64,000 nucleotides of DNA from Aquabacterium sp. (lineage in GTDB: Bacteria > Pseudomonadota > Gammaproteobacteria > Burkholderiales > Burkholderiaceae_C), in the NCBI RefSeq assembly GCF_029946005.1, contig NZ_JAQSDR010000006.1, forward strand, positions 310,001 through 374,000. The letters are read 5' to 3'. Positions 46,931 to 56,399 of the stretch are shown piece after piece. The position numbers and the translations under genes were made by a program. Every line of letters starts with the position of its first letter. Position 1 is the first letter of the stretch. The notes below the pieces were generated by a model. The model was not told the origin of the DNA. It worked only from the letters and a program-made list of their open reading frames with translations, and searched no databases.

Positions 46931-47776
46931 ATGGCTTCCATCATCAACACCAACCTGAACTCGCTGAACGCTCAGCGCAACACCTCGACATCGCAAATGT
47001 CGCTGGCCACCTCCATGCAGCGTTTGTCGTCGGGTCTGCGCGTCAACTCCGCCAAGGACGACGCCGCCGGTCTGGCCATCGCCGAACGCATGTCGGCACA
47101 AATCAAGGGCATGAACGTCGCGGCGCGCAATGCCAACGACGGCATCTCGCTGGCTCAAACGGCTGAAGGCGCGTTGGGCAAGGTGGGGGAATCGCTGCAA
47201 CGCATGCGTGAATTGGCTGTTCAAGCCCGTAACGCCACCAACAGCGACGGCGACAAGGACTCGCTGGACAAGGAATTCCAGCAACTGTCCAAGGAAATCC
47301 AGCGCGTTCTGGGCGGTACCACCTTCAACGGCAAGGCCATCATCGGCAGCGATGCAGACACCCTGACCTTCCAGGTTGGCGCCAACACCACGGACAATGA
47401 CATCATTGAGGTTACGACCACCGACATGACCGGAGACGCCAGCATCACCGCCGTGACCGACGCCACGGTGGTGATTGACAGCACGACCGATGTCGCTGGC
47501 CTGGCAACCGTGATCGACGACATCGATGCCGCGATTGACCGCGTCAACACGGAGCGCGCTGTCTTCGGTGCCACGCAAAACCGTTTTGACTCGGTGATCT
47601 CGAACCTGCAAGTCTCGGTTGAAAACCAGACCGCCGCCAAGAGCCGGATCATGGACGCCGACTTCGCCACAGAAACGGCCAACCTGTCTCGTGCGCAGAT
47701 CCTGCAGCAGGCTGGTAACGCGATGATTGCTCAGGCCAACCAGTTGCCTCAGCAAGTGCTGTCGCTGCTGCGCTGA
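46931..47776 (+). CDS. fliC: Flagellin (first copy)
   Basis: 281 residues with AGGAG before the ATG. The N-terminal D0/D1 helix ([43 protein letters not shown]) and the C-terminal D0/D1 ([40 protein letters not shown]) are conserved. The middle D2/D3 region is short, so the filament surface is small. It contains many Ser/Thr residues ([19 protein letters not shown]) that could be glycosylated by the divergent transferase pair. Its own sigma-28 promoter and terminator make it a monocistronic unit. Confidence 0.96.
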   Translation: MASIINTNLNSLNAQRNTSTSQMSLATSMQRLSSGLRVNSAKDDAAGLAIAERMSAQIKGMNVAARNANDGISLAQTAEGALGKVGESLQRMRELAVQARNATNSDGDKDSLDKEFQQLSKEIQRVLGGTTFNGKAIIGSDADTLTFQVGANTTDNDIIEVTTTDMTGDASITAVTDATVVIDSTTDVAGLATVIDDIDAAIDRVNTERAVFGATQNRFDSVISNLQVSVENQTAAKSRIMDADFATETANLSRAQILQQAGNAMIAQANQLPQQVLSLLR

Positions 47777-47816
47777 TCAGCCAGGAAAAGGGGCCTCACC
47801 GCCCCGGTTCTTCCAA

Positions 47817-47844
47817 GAGCCACCTTCGGGTGGCTTTTTCTTTT
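47817..47844 (+). terminator. Rho-independent terminator after the first flagellin gene
   Basis: Stem AGCCACC (47818-47824), loop TTCG, stem GGTGGCT (47829-47835), then TTTTTCTTTT. The UUCG tetraloop makes it very stable. Confidence 0.93.
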
Positions 47845-47914
47845 GATTAAGGCCGTTTTCACTCCTCACATCCCACGATTGCGCCTCGCAGAAGTCTCAA
47901 ACAATTGGGGCACA

Positions 47915-47974
47915 GGTCAAAGCTTTCAAACAGTCCCTTTGACCAGCTTTCTAGCAGGCCGGCGTGCGCGCCGG
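47915..47974 (+). promoter_or_regulatory. Leader region of the second flagellin gene with two hairpins
   Basis: The 225-bp gap between the flagellins has no clear sigma-28 promoter. It contains GGTCAAAG (47915-47922) with CTTTGACC (47937-47944), an 8-bp dyad, and CCGGCG (47959-47964) with CGCCGG (47969-47974). A good AGGAG precedes the ATG. These could be operator sites, an mRNA structure, or the end of an unseen promoter. Confidence 0.4.
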
Positions 47975-48002
47975 AAGTCATCGGATTTCTCAGGAGTGCC
48001 CC

Positions 48003-48848
48003 ATGGCCCAAACGATCAACACCAATCTGAATTCGCTGAACGCACAGCGGAATCTGAACATGTCTCAGACCGCCCTGTCTGTGTCGATGCAGCGTTTGTC
48101 TTCGGGCTTGCGAGTCAACTCCGCCAAGGACGATGCTGCCGGCCTGGCCATCGCCGAGCGGATGAACTCGCAAATCAAGGGCATGAATGTCGCAGCGCGA
48201 AATGCCAATGACGGCATTTCGCTGGCGCAGACGGCTGAAGGCGCCTTGGGCAAGGTCAGTGATGCGCTGCAACGCATGCGGGAATTGACGGTTCAGTCAC
48301 GCAACGCCTCGAACAGCGACAGCGACCGCGACTCGTTGAACAAGGAATTCCAGCAGTTGTCCGCAGAAATCGTGCGGGTCACGGCGGGCACCACCTTCAA
48401 CGGCAAGCCCATCCTGGCCACCGATGCCGCGCAAGATTTCCAGATCGGGGCCAACACCACGGCCAACGACATCATCACGATCAGCACCACCGACATGACG
48501 GCGGATCCCAGCATCGCGCTCGTGACGGATGCCCTGACCGTGATCGACAGCACATCGACCACCACCACCCTGGGCGACGTGATCAACGCGATCGACGGAG
48601 CCCTGGACCGGATCAACAGTGAACGTGCCGTCTACGGTGCCACGCAAAGCCGTTTCGACGCCATCATTTCGAACCTGCAGGTATCGGCCGAAAACCAGAC
48701 CGCCGCCCGCAGCCGCATCATGGACGCCGATTTCGCCTCAGAAACCGCGGCCATGTCGCGCGCCCAGATCCTGCAACAGGCCGGCAACGCCATGGTCGCC
48801 CAGGCGAATGCCCTGCCGCAGCAGGTGCTCAAGCTGCTGCAAGGTTGA
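48003..48848 (+). CDS. Flagellin (second copy)
   Basis: 281 residues from the ATG at 48003 ([20 protein letters not shown]); AGGAG lies 7 bases upstream. It is strongly similar to the first flagellin in D0/D1 and equal in length, differing mainly in the middle region. The C-terminus ends [11 protein letters not shown]. It is the second of a tandem pair, and may give a filament of two flagellins or be expressed under different conditions. Confidence 0.95.
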   Translation: MAQTINTNLNSLNAQRNLNMSQTALSVSMQRLSSGLRVNSAKDDAAGLAIAERMNSQIKGMNVAARNANDGISLAQTAEGALGKVSDALQRMRELTVQSRNASNSDSDRDSLNKEFQQLSAEIVRVTAGTTFNGKPILATDAAQDFQIGANTTANDIITISTTDMTADPSIALVTDALTVIDSTSTTTTLGDVINAIDGALDRINSERAVYGATQSRFDAIISNLQVSAENQTAARSRIMDADFASETAAMSRAQILQQAGNAMVAQANALPQQVLKLLQG

Positions 48849-48859
48849 TGGTTGAGGGC

Positions 48860-48887
48860 TCAAGTTCCTGGCAGCTTGTGCCGATAC
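48860..48887 (+). promoter_or_regulatory. Sigma-28 promoter of fliD
   Basis: TCAAG (48860-48864) and GCCGATAC (48880-48887) match the FliA consensus with the same 20-base offset as the flagellin promoter. It lies just after the second flagellin stop; the transcript start is about 55 bases before fliD. Confidence 0.75.
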
Positions 48888-48949
48888 AACCTGTGTCGAG
48901 CCTTGTCGTGTGACGGGTCAAGACGTTTCGCAGGCTGAAGGAGCAACAC

Positions 48950-50410
48950 ATGGCCAGTAGCATCACATCCTTGGGTATCGGCAGCGGCCTGGATGCCAAC
49001 ACGATCGTGACCAAACTGGTCGCGCTGGAAAGCCAGCCGATCACCAACCTGCAAGCCGCGTCCGACAAGCTGCAGACCAAGATCTCGGCCTATGGCCAGG
49101 TCCAGTCTGCCGTGTCTGGCGTGCGCGATGCCGCGCGAAAACTGACTTCGGCCGATCTATGGGGCGCCACAGCCGCTGCCTCCGCCGACGCCACCGCCGT
49201 GAACGCCACCACCTCTGCAGGCGCCCAGGTGGGCACCTACGCCGTGGATGTGACTGTTCTGGCCAAGACCCAATCGGTGGTGACCAAGACCTCACTGGCT
49301 TCCGGTGCCAGCACCCTGGGATCGGGCACCTTGACCATCGACCTGGGCACGTGGACCGGCAACAGCTTTGCCGCCAAATCAGGCACCACCCCCGTGACGA
49401 TCAACGTGGAAGCCACCGACACCCTGGCCAACATCCGCGACAAGATCAACGGCAGCAACTCAGGTGTCAAAGCCTCGATCATCACGGACTCATCGGGTTC
49501 GCGGCTGGTCATGCAGTCGGCCGCCACCGGCGAGGCCAATGGCTTTCGCATCACCGCCGCCGACGCTGGCGATGGGAACAACATTGACGATGCGGGACTG
49601 TCTGCCCTGGCCTATGACCCCGGCAGCACGACGGCCGGCACAAACTTGAGCCAGGCGGCGACTGACGCGGAAGCGACGATCAACAACGTCCCCATCAAAT
49701 CGGCCACCAACACCTTGAGTGAGGTGATCTCAGGCCTGACCATGACCCTGAGCAAGGTCACCACCGGCCCGGGCATCACCACCGGCCCGATCAACATCAC
49801 CGTCAGCCAGGACACGGCCGCCATCACCAAAGCGATCACCGACTTCGCCACGGCGTATTCGTCAATGGCGACCTTGCTGAAAACCAACACCAAGTACGAC
49901 GAGAGCACCAAGACCGCCGGCAACTTGCAAGGCGACAGTGGCGCCTTGAGCGTTCAGAACCAGTTCCGATCCATCCTGGGCAGCAGCTCGGACGCGTCCA
50001 GTACCTTTGGCACCCTGTCGTCGATCGGCCTGGAAATCCAGACCGATGGGACTGTCAAAGTCAACAGCAGCAAGCTGACCAGCTCGCTGGGCAATCTGGC
50101 AGAGGTGAAAAAGCTGTTCTCGAACTCGGATTCGGTGGATGCCAACAAGGACGGCATCATGACCCGCTTGCGGGTACTGAGCGACAACCTGTTGAGCACC
50201 GACGGCATCTTGACCGTGCGCACCAGCGGCCTCAAACAGACGATCACCGACAACCAGGCTCGACAGGAGTCCTTGCAGAACCGCGTCGATTTGTACGAGA
50301 AGCGCCTGAAGGCGCAGTACACCGCGCTCGACACCATCATGGCCGGGCTGAGCAGCCAGGGCAATTACGTGACCCAAATGATCAACTCGCTGAACAACAG
50401 CAGCAATTGA
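48950..50410 (+). CDS. fliD: Flagellar filament cap protein FliD
   Basis: 486 residues with AAGGAG before the ATG. FliD_N starts ITSLGIGSGLDANTIVTKLV, ALESQPITNLQAASDKLQTK; FliD_C ends YTALDTIMAGLSSQGNYVTQM. The coiled-coil terminal D0 parts and Ser/Thr-rich central part are normal. FliD forms the pentameric or hexameric cap that inserts flagellin subunits at the filament tip. Confidence 0.95.
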   Translation: MASSITSLGIGSGLDANTIVTKLVALESQPITNLQAASDKLQTKISAYGQVQSAVSGVRDAARKLTSADLWGATAAASADATAVNATTSAGAQVGTYAVDVTVLAKTQSVVTKTSLASGASTLGSGTLTIDLGTWTGNSFAAKSGTTPVTINVEATDTLANIRDKINGSNSGVKASIITDSSGSRLVMQSAATGEANGFRITAADAGDGNNIDDAGLSALAYDPGSTTAGTNLSQAATDAEATINNVPIKSATNTLSEVISGLTMTLSKVTTGPGITTGPINITVSQDTAAITKAITDFATAYSSMATLLKTNTKYDESTKTAGNLQGDSGALSVQNQFRSILGSSSDASSTFGTLSSIGLEIQTDGTVKVNSSKLTSSLGNLAEVKKLFSNSDSVDANKDGIMTRLRVLSDNLLSTDGILTVRTSGLKQTITDNQARQESLQNRVDLYEKRLKAQYTALDTIMAGLSSQGNYVTQMINSLNNSSN

Positions 50411-50456
50411 TCAGGGCCTGCCACGGCAGGAATTCACGAGTGACTCACGATTGCAC

Positions 50457-50483
50457 TCAAGACTGAGCAAAGCCTGCCGAAAC
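50457..50483 (+). promoter_or_regulatory. Sigma-28-like promoter of the second fliD gene
   Basis: TCAAG (50457-50461) and GCCGAAAC (50476-50483) with a 19-base offset (canonical 11-base spacer). GCCGAAAC differs from the GCCGATAC of fliD at one position. It lies in the 126-bp gap before the second fliD. Confidence 0.55.
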
Positions 50484-50536
50484 CCATGGTGAATGGGTTT
50501 TTTGTGCAGGTTTTTTGCAGTACCGGGAGCAATATC

Positions 50537-51730
50537 ATGGCTTCAATCTCCATCGCGGGGACGGGCAGTGGCATTGATGTCAGTTCGTTCGTCACACAGC
50601 AGCAACTGTCGGTTGAGAGACCGTCGGCTGATCCACCACGAGCGCTCCAGGTCGAACCTGCACAGACCAATCTGTCGCCTCAAGGCAAGCTGCAAAGCGC
50701 GCAATCAACCTACGTGAATGCCGCCCAGAAGCTGGCCGATGACATCAGCTGGGCCAACACCATCGCCAACTCCAGCCAGCCATCGGCCGTCTCGGCCGCC
50801 AGCGACAGCACCGCCGCGGCAGGCAACTACAGCGTTGAAGTGAACTCCCTGGCCACGGCGCAGGCCACCACCTCCGCATCGTTCTCCGGCGTGGGCACTG
50901 TGATCGGCCTGGGTACCCTGCACATTGAACTGGGCAGCATCAACAGCTCGCAAACCGCCTTCTCCACCAACCCCAACTGGCCCAAGTCGGACGTGCGCCT
51001 TGGGCCCCACGACAACTCGCTGGAGAAGATCCGCGACAAGATCAACGCCGCTGGCGTGGGCGTCGTGGCCTCGGTCATCAGTGACGCCACAGGCTCCCGC
51101 CTGGTGCTGCGCTCGACTGGTACCGGCGCCGAGAATGGATTCAAGGTGTCTGCCTCGGGCGAGGAGGGCAAGCCCCCCAGCCCCGACCTGGCGGCACTGG
51201 GATTTGACCCCATGCTTGCTCAGCAAAGCACCCAGCAAACGCAAGCGGCGGCAGATGCCAAAGCCAAGATCGATGGCCTGGACGTTCAATCGCCCACCAA
51301 CACCGTGTCCGATGCCGTGCAGGGCGTCAGCTTCAAACTGGGCAAGGTCACCGATGGCCCGGTCAACGTGTCGATCGGCATGGACCAGGAGGGCTTGAAG
51401 AAATCCATCAACGAGTTCACCCAGTCTTACAACGAACTGAACGCCCAGGGACAGGCCCCCAAGGTGCCAAGCCAGCGCCTGGCCGACATTGGGATCGCCC
51501 AGGATGCCGATGGCGCCATGAAGATCGACAGCGCCCGGCTGGACAAAGCCCTGGCCACCCAGCCAGAGAAGGTGCGGGACGTGTTCGCAGAGGCCCGGGA
51601 CGAGGCCTCTGCCACCAAGACCAGGGAGCAGCAGCCCGAGCGCAGCTCAGAGCAACCAGCGGCCGCCTACGCCCAGAAGCTGCTGGACCAGTACAAGTCG
51701 CTTGAGTCCAGCGAAACCGCCGCGCATTGA
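50537..51730 (+). CDS. Divergent, shorter FliD paralogue
   Basis: 397 residues from the ATG at 50537. The start ASISIAGTGSGIDVSSFVTQ and central segments (NSLEKIRDKINAAGVGVVAS, VISDATGSRLVLRSTGTGAE) are FliD-like. Where fliD has its N-terminal coiled coil, this protein has a Pro-rich stretch (ERPSADPPRALQVEP). The C-terminal coiled coil is replaced by a charged segment ending YAQKLLDQYKSLESSETAAH. It is about 90 residues shorter than the first FliD. It could be a minor cap subunit or a decaying duplicate. Confidence 0.82.
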   Translation: MASISIAGTGSGIDVSSFVTQQQLSVERPSADPPRALQVEPAQTNLSPQGKLQSAQSTYVNAAQKLADDISWANTIANSSQPSAVSAASDSTAAAGNYSVEVNSLATAQATTSASFSGVGTVIGLGTLHIELGSINSSQTAFSTNPNWPKSDVRLGPHDNSLEKIRDKINAAGVGVVASVISDATGSRLVLRSTGTGAENGFKVSASGEEGKPPSPDLAALGFDPMLAQQSTQQTQAAADAKAKIDGLDVQSPTNTVSDAVQGVSFKLGKVTDGPVNVSIGMDQEGLKKSINEFTQSYNELNAQGQAPKVPSQRLADIGIAQDADGAMKIDSARLDKALATQPEKVRDVFAEARDEASATKTREQQPERSSEQPAAAYAQKLLDQYKSLESSETAAH

Positions 51731-51797
51731 TTTTTCGTGTTGGAAAACAGAGGCCAAAACACCCTCCATTTCGTGCATTCAGGATGGCGTTTGAGGT

Positions 51798-51824
51798 TCA
51801 AGCTGATCAGGGAAGTGTCGATAA
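51798..51824 (+). promoter_or_regulatory. Sigma-28 promoter of fliS
   Basis: TCAAG (51798-51802) and GTCGATAA (51817-51824) with a 19-base offset match the FliA consensus. The transcript would start about 35 bases before fliS and read through fliT. Confidence 0.7.
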
Positions 51825-51867
51825 ATAGCTCAACGCTGATTGCAGCATCTTCCGAGAGTATTTTCAG

Positions 51868-52335
51868 ATGTACGCCACCATCACAGCCTCCTCTGCCAAC
51901 GTCTTTGGTCCCCGGACCTCAGGCAACATGTACCGCCAGGTCGGCCTCGAAACCGGGGTCAGCGGCGCCTCGCCACATCAACTGATTGGCATGCTGCTCA
52001 ATGGCGCACTCGAAGCCATTGCCCAAGCGCGCGGCGCCATCAAATCCAAACAGATCGAAGCCAAGTGCAAGGCCATCAGCAAGGCCGTGAGCATCGTCGA
52101 CGAAGGCCTGAAGGCCAGCCTTGACCTGAAGACCGGCGGCCCCCTGGCCGCCAACCTGAACGACCTGTACGCCTACGTGACCACCCGTTTGACGCAGGCC
52201 AATCTGCATTCGGATGACGCGGCCCTGGAGGAATGCGCCAACCTCCTGAGCCCCTTGCGTGATGCCTGGAGCACCATCGGCTCCAGCAACGCTGAACAAG
52301 CGCGCAACACCTACCTTGAAGGGGTTCGCCCATGA
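51868..52335 (+). CDS. fliS: Flagellar export chaperone FliS
   Basis: 155 residues. Family signatures are YRQVGLETGVSGASPHQLIG, MLLNGALEAIAQARGAI and LYAYVTTRLTQANLHSDDAA. FliS binds flagellin's C-terminal D0 in the cytosol to prevent premature polymerisation and directs it to FlhA. Slightly longer than usual because of an N-terminal extension. It overlaps fliT by 4 bases. Confidence 0.94.
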   Translation: MYATITASSANVFGPRTSGNMYRQVGLETGVSGASPHQLIGMLLNGALEAIAQARGAIKSKQIEAKCKAISKAVSIVDEGLKASLDLKTGGPLAANLNDLYAYVTTRLTQANLHSDDAALEECANLLSPLRDAWSTIGSSNAEQARNTYLEGVRP

Positions 52336-52679
52336 ACGCCCCAGAACTGATCACCGCCCCTGACGAAGACATCCAAGCAGGAAGCCTTTTGAGTTACTAC
52401 GAAGCCATCGAAACCGCCAGCCATGACATGCTGGAAGCCGCCCGCACGGGCGATTGGGACACCGTGGTTCGCCTGGAAGGCGCCTGCGCCGTGCTGATCT
52501 CTCAGCTCAAGCACGCAGCCGACCAGTACCCACTGGGCGCTGATGAGCGGGCCCTCAAGAGCCGCATCATGCAGCGCATCCTGATCAACGATGCTGAGAT
52601 CCGCCACCTGGCCGAACCCTGGATCAATGACCTGAGCAAGATGATGGGCAGCAAGTCGGACCCTTCCCAAATGCATTGA
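52332..52679 (+). CDS. fliT: Flagellar chaperone FliT
   Basis: 115 residues, overlapping the fliS stop (ATGA). It is all helical: LLSYYEAIETASHDMLEAAR, ACAVLISQLKHAAD, RIMQRILINDAEIRHLAEPW. Position and size match FliT, the FliD export chaperone; sequence conservation is low in this family, so position contributes to the call. Confidence 0.85.
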   Translation: MNAPELITAPDEDIQAGSLLSYYEAIETASHDMLEAARTGDWDTVVRLEGACAVLISQLKHAADQYPLGADERALKSRIMQRILINDAEIRHLAEPWINDLSKMMGSKSDPSQMH

Positions 52680-52691
52680 CCACGGCGGCCC

Positions 52692-53405
52692 ATGGACGAC
52701 TACCGAATCACCTCGCCGGTTGAAGTCGATGACTTCCTCAAGCGCTTGCTCAATGCCAATGCCTTGATGACGCTGAGCGGCCCGGGCGGGACCAGCTACA
52801 CCACCATGCTGTGGGCGGTTGACTCAACGCGCGGCATCGTGTGCTTCAGCGCCGAGACGGGTGACACCCGCCTGCAAGCCCTGCTGGAAACCGAAGAGGT
52901 GGTGGCCGTGGGCTACCTGGACAGCATCAAGCTCCAGTTCGATCTGGACGGCGTGGTGCAGGTTCATGGCAATGGCACCGTCGCCCTCAATGCGCAATAC
53001 CCGCGCACGCTGTACCGCTTTCAACGGCGCTCCAGCTTCCGGGTCAAACCCCTGGTCAGCAGCACGCCAGTTGCGCACATGCGCCACCCTGCCCTGCCCG
53101 ACATGAAACTCGACCTGCGCGTGCTGGACATCAGCCTGGGCGGTGTAGCGCTGTTCTTGCCGCACAACGTGCCCATGGTGTCGCCTGGTGTCAAGATCGG
53201 CCAGTGCTTCCTCGACCTGGACTCCGACACGCGCCTGGAGATCGGTCTGATCATCCACCACGTCAGCGTGATCAACCCCGAATCCCAAGGCGCCCGCCTG
53301 GGCTGCGAGTTGATCAACATGAACGGGGCCACCGAACGCGCCCTGCAGCAGTACGTCAACCAGACCGAAAAAAGGCGCCTGGCACTGGCCATGAGCCCGG
53401 ACTGA
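52692..53405 (+). CDS. ycgR: YcgR-type flagellar brake protein (PilZ domain)
   Basis: 237 residues. The N-terminal YcgR (PilZN) domain occupies about 1-105. The PilZ domain begins at QRRSSFRV (RxxxR c-di-GMP motif) and carries DISLGG (DxSxxG). On binding c-di-GMP it slows the flagellar motor. It follows fliT by 12 bases in the flagellar block. A diguanylate cyclase gene lies a few kilobases downstream. Confidence 0.92.
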   Translation: MDDYRITSPVEVDDFLKRLLNANALMTLSGPGGTSYTTMLWAVDSTRGIVCFSAETGDTRLQALLETEEVVAVGYLDSIKLQFDLDGVVQVHGNGTVALNAQYPRTLYRFQRRSSFRVKPLVSSTPVAHMRHPALPDMKLDLRVLDISLGGVALFLPHNVPMVSPGVKIGQCFLDLDSDTRLEIGLIIHHVSVINPESQGARLGCELINMNGATERALQQYVNQTEKRRLALAMSPD

Positions 53406-53452
53406 GCCCGGCGGTATGCCACTGGCGCTCCGAGCGCTGATAGCATCGCCGG

Positions 53453-54418
53453 ATGACTGCTCCTGACACGACCCCCTCGGCGTGGGTGATCGCCACCCGC
53501 GAAAGCCGCCTGGCCCTCTGGCAGGCCGAACACGTTCGTGACCTGCTCCACACCCGTTTCAACCGCCCCGTCACCCTGCTGGGCATGACCACGCGCGGTG
53601 ACCAGATCCTGGACCGATCCCTCTCCAAAGTGGGCGGCAAAGGCCTGTTCGTGAAAGAACTGGAAGTGGCCCTGGAAGAAGGCCGCGCCGACCTGGCCGT
53701 GCACTCGCTCAAAGACGTGCCCATGGAGCTGCCCGAGGGCTTCGCGCTGGCCTGCGTGCTGGAGCGTGAAGACCCCCGTGACGCTTTTGTCTCCAATGAC
53801 TTCGCCAGCCTGGACGCCCTGCCCCAGGGCGCCGTGGTGGGCACCTCCAGCCTGCGCCGCCTCACGCAATTGCGCGCCCTGCGCCCAGACCTGCAGATCG
53901 ACCCCCTGCGCGGCAACCTGGACACCCGCTTGCGCAAGCTGGACGACGGCCACTACGCCGCCATCATCCTGGCCGCCGCCGGCCTCAAACGCTTGGGCCT
54001 GGCCGAGCGCATTCGCCAAGTCATCGACACCGACGTGATGCTGCCCGCCGCCGGGCAAGGCGCCCTGGGCATCGAGGTTCGACTGGACCACCCCGACCTG
54101 CTGCCCTCGCTGGCCACGCTCACGCACACCCCCACCTGGCTGGCCACGCTGGCCGAACGCGCCGTGTCACGCACCCTGGGTGGCAGCTGCTCCATGCCCT
54201 TGGCCGCTCACGCGCAATGGTCGTCCACCGAGGCCCAGGCGTCAGGCACCATGACGCTGCGCGCCCTGCTGGGCCACCCCACGCAAAACGTGCAAGTGCG
54301 TGCTCAAACGCAAGGCTCACCTGCCACGCCCGCCGAGGCCGAAACTCTGGGCCAGCAAGTGGCGCGGCAGCTCCAGGCCCAAGCCGGCCCCGAGTGGCTG
54401 GCCGCATTGGTGGCCTGA
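53453..54418 (+). CDS. hemC: Hydroxymethylbilane synthase (porphobilinogen deaminase)
   Basis: 321 residues. Joins four porphobilinogens to hydroxymethylbilane. Motifs [59 protein letters not shown], and the dipyrromethane-cofactor cysteine in [16 protein letters not shown] box lies about 10 bases before the ATG, so the leader is very short. First gene of hemC-hemD-hemX-hemY. Confidence 0.95.
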   Translation: MTAPDTTPSAWVIATRESRLALWQAEHVRDLLHTRFNRPVTLLGMTTRGDQILDRSLSKVGGKGLFVKELEVALEEGRADLAVHSLKDVPMELPEGFALACVLEREDPRDAFVSNDFASLDALPQGAVVGTSSLRRLTQLRALRPDLQIDPLRGNLDTRLRKLDDGHYAAIILAAAGLKRLGLAERIRQVIDTDVMLPAAGQGALGIEVRLDHPDLLPSLATLTHTPTWLATLAERAVSRTLGGSCSMPLAAHAQWSSTEAQASGTMTLRALLGHPTQNVQVRAQTQGSPATPAEAETLGQQVARQLQAQAGPEWLAALVA

Positions 54419-54424
54419 GCCCGC

Positions 54425-55246
54425 ATGAGGCTGCTGGTCACCCGGCCCGAACCCCAAGCCAGCGCCTGGGTTGAGCAACTGCGAACCCTGGGCCTGGATG
54501 CCCAGGCATTGCCTTTGATCGCCATTCAGGGTCCCGCCAACCCCGAGCCCGTGCAGGCCTTGTGGCGCCAGCTGCACCAGGCCCGGCTGCTGATGCTCGT
54601 CAGCCCCAGCGCGGTTGAATGGTTCTTCCGCCTGCGCCCAGCTGCTTGCCTTTGGTCAGAGCACACCCTGGCGGCCGCCCCCGGCCCCGGCACGGCACGA
54701 GCCTTGGTGCAAACCGCCCTGGAAGCCGGGCTGATCCTGCCCCAGGTCATCTGCCCCGATGAGGATGCCGCCCAGTTCGACTCCGAAACCTTGTGGCCAC
54801 TTTTGCAGGCCTTGGATTGGCAAGACCAGACCGTCTGGACCATCAGTGGCGGTGACCGGCAGGATGCCAAAGGCCGCGCCTGGCTCAGCGAGCAACTGCG
54901 TTCGCGCGGCGCCCAGGTCACCTCATTGCTGACCTACCAACGCAGCGCGGCGCATTGGTCGCCCGAGCAACAGGCCCTGGCCCACGTCGCCGCTCAGAAC
55001 CCGCCAGACCACCGCTGGCTGTTCAGCAGCTCCGAAGCCATCGACCACCTCACCGACACCCTGATGCCCGGCCAATCCTGGCAGGCCGCCACGGCCTTGG
55101 CGACCCACCCGCGCATCGCTGAGCGGGCCAGGCTGGCCGGCTTTGGCCAGGTCATCGCCACGCGCCCCACCCCCGAGGCAGTGGTGGCCACACTACGACC
55201 GGCAAAATCAGGCCCGGCCCACGTCGATACAATGAATCCATCGTGA
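54425..55246 (+). CDS. hemD: Uroporphyrinogen-III synthase
   Basis: 273 residues, 6 bases after hemC. It closes the tetrapyrrole with ring-D inversion. The HemD fold is poorly conserved, but the N-terminal VTRPEPQASAWVEQLRTLGL and the middle WTISGGDRQDAKGRAWLSEQ are typical. Its stop overlaps the hemX start. Confidence 0.9.
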   Translation: MRLLVTRPEPQASAWVEQLRTLGLDAQALPLIAIQGPANPEPVQALWRQLHQARLLMLVSPSAVEWFFRLRPAACLWSEHTLAAAPGPGTARALVQTALEAGLILPQVICPDEDAAQFDSETLWPLLQALDWQDQTVWTISGGDRQDAKGRAWLSEQLRSRGAQVTSLLTYQRSAAHWSPEQQALAHVAAQNPPDHRWLFSSSEAIDHLTDTLMPGQSWQAATALATHPRIAERARLAGFGQVIATRPTPEAVVATLRPAKSGPAHVDTMNPS

Positions 55247-56373
55247 GCGAAACCGACGTCATCCTTCCGCCTGAACCCGACTACCAACCCGTGGCCACCT
55301 CGGACTGGATGCGTTGGGCCGTCCTGGTCCTCAGCGCGGTCTGCGTGGGCGGGGCCTGGCTGGCCTGGACCACCCAGAAAAAGGTCGACACCCTGGAGCA
55401 GGAGCTGGTGCGCCGCCAGCAAGACAGCCAGGGCCAGGCGACCGAAGCACGCCTGCTGGCCAAACAAGCGCAAGAAATCTCGCGTGAAGCAGCAGCCCGC
55501 ACCACTTTGCTTGAAACCCGGCTGAACGAAGTCACCTTGCAGCGCAGCCAGGTTGAAGACCTCATCAAGTCGATGTCCCTGTCGCGCGATGAAAACCTGG
55601 TGGTGGACATCGAAGCCGCACTGCGCGTGGCCGTGCAGCAATCGGCCCTGACCGGCAGCGCCGAGCCCCTGATCATGGCCATGAAATCGGCGGAAGATCG
55701 CCTGAGCCGCGCCAGACAACCGCGCCTGGACGGCGTGCGCCGCTCGCTGGCCAAAGACCTGGACCGCCTCAAATCCACCCGCGTGGCCGACCTGTCGTCC
55801 CTCACCATCCGACTGGACGAGGCCATCCGCTTGGTCGATGAGTTGCCGCTGATCAGCCAACCCGTGGACCAATCCGGGCGCGCACTGGCACGGCCCACGG
55901 CACCGGCGCCCAAGGTCAACAAGGCCGCACAGCGTGCCAGGCAAGCCGCCAGCAGCGCCTCCAGTGCCGACACAGCTCCCTTGGATGTCCCGCTGGGCGA
56001 TCAGTTCATGCAATGGGGCCAAAGCACCGCGCGCACGGCCTGGCAGGAAGCACAGGCACTGGTGCGCATCACCCGCATCCGCCAGCCCGAGGCCATCCTG
56101 ATCACGCCCGAGCAATCGTTCTTCCTGCGCGAGAACCTCAAGTTGCGCCTGCTGAACGCCCGATTGGCCTTGCTGAGTCGGCAATCGGCCTCCGCCGTGG
56201 CCGACGTGAACGTGGCCCAGGCCGCCTTGACCAAATACTTTGACACCCAATCGCGCAAAACCCAGTTGCTGCAAAGCCTGCTGACCGACGTGGCCACGCA
56301 AAGCCCGCAGACCCTGGTGCCCCGCCCGGACGACACGCTGGCCACCCTGGCCGCCATCGCCGGCGGGCGCTGA
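55243..56373 (+). CDS. hemX: HemX-family membrane protein
   Basis: 376 residues from a GTG at 55243 overlapping the hemD stop. One membrane helix (about 26-44, WAVLVLSAVCVGGAWLAW) precedes a coiled coil (KVDTLEQELVRRQQDSQGQA) and a large periplasmic helical domain. The family is annotated as putative uroporphyrinogen-III C-methyltransferase, but no methyltransferase motifs are visible; it is probably a heme-pathway accessory protein. Confidence 0.88.
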   Translation: MSETDVILPPEPDYQPVATSDWMRWAVLVLSAVCVGGAWLAWTTQKKVDTLEQELVRRQQDSQGQATEARLLAKQAQEISREAAARTTLLETRLNEVTLQRSQVEDLIKSMSLSRDENLVVDIEAALRVAVQQSALTGSAEPLIMAMKSAEDRLSRARQPRLDGVRRSLAKDLDRLKSTRVADLSSLTIRLDEAIRLVDELPLISQPVDQSGRALARPTAPAPKVNKAAQRARQAASSASSADTAPLDVPLGDQFMQWGQSTARTAWQEAQALVRITRIRQPEAILITPEQSFFLRENLKLRLLNARLALLSRQSASAVADVNVAQAALTKYFDTQSRKTQLLQSLLTDVATQSPQTLVPRPDDTLATLAAIAGGR

Positions 56374-56399
56374 ACCGCCGCTGAAAGACACCGCCCTCC

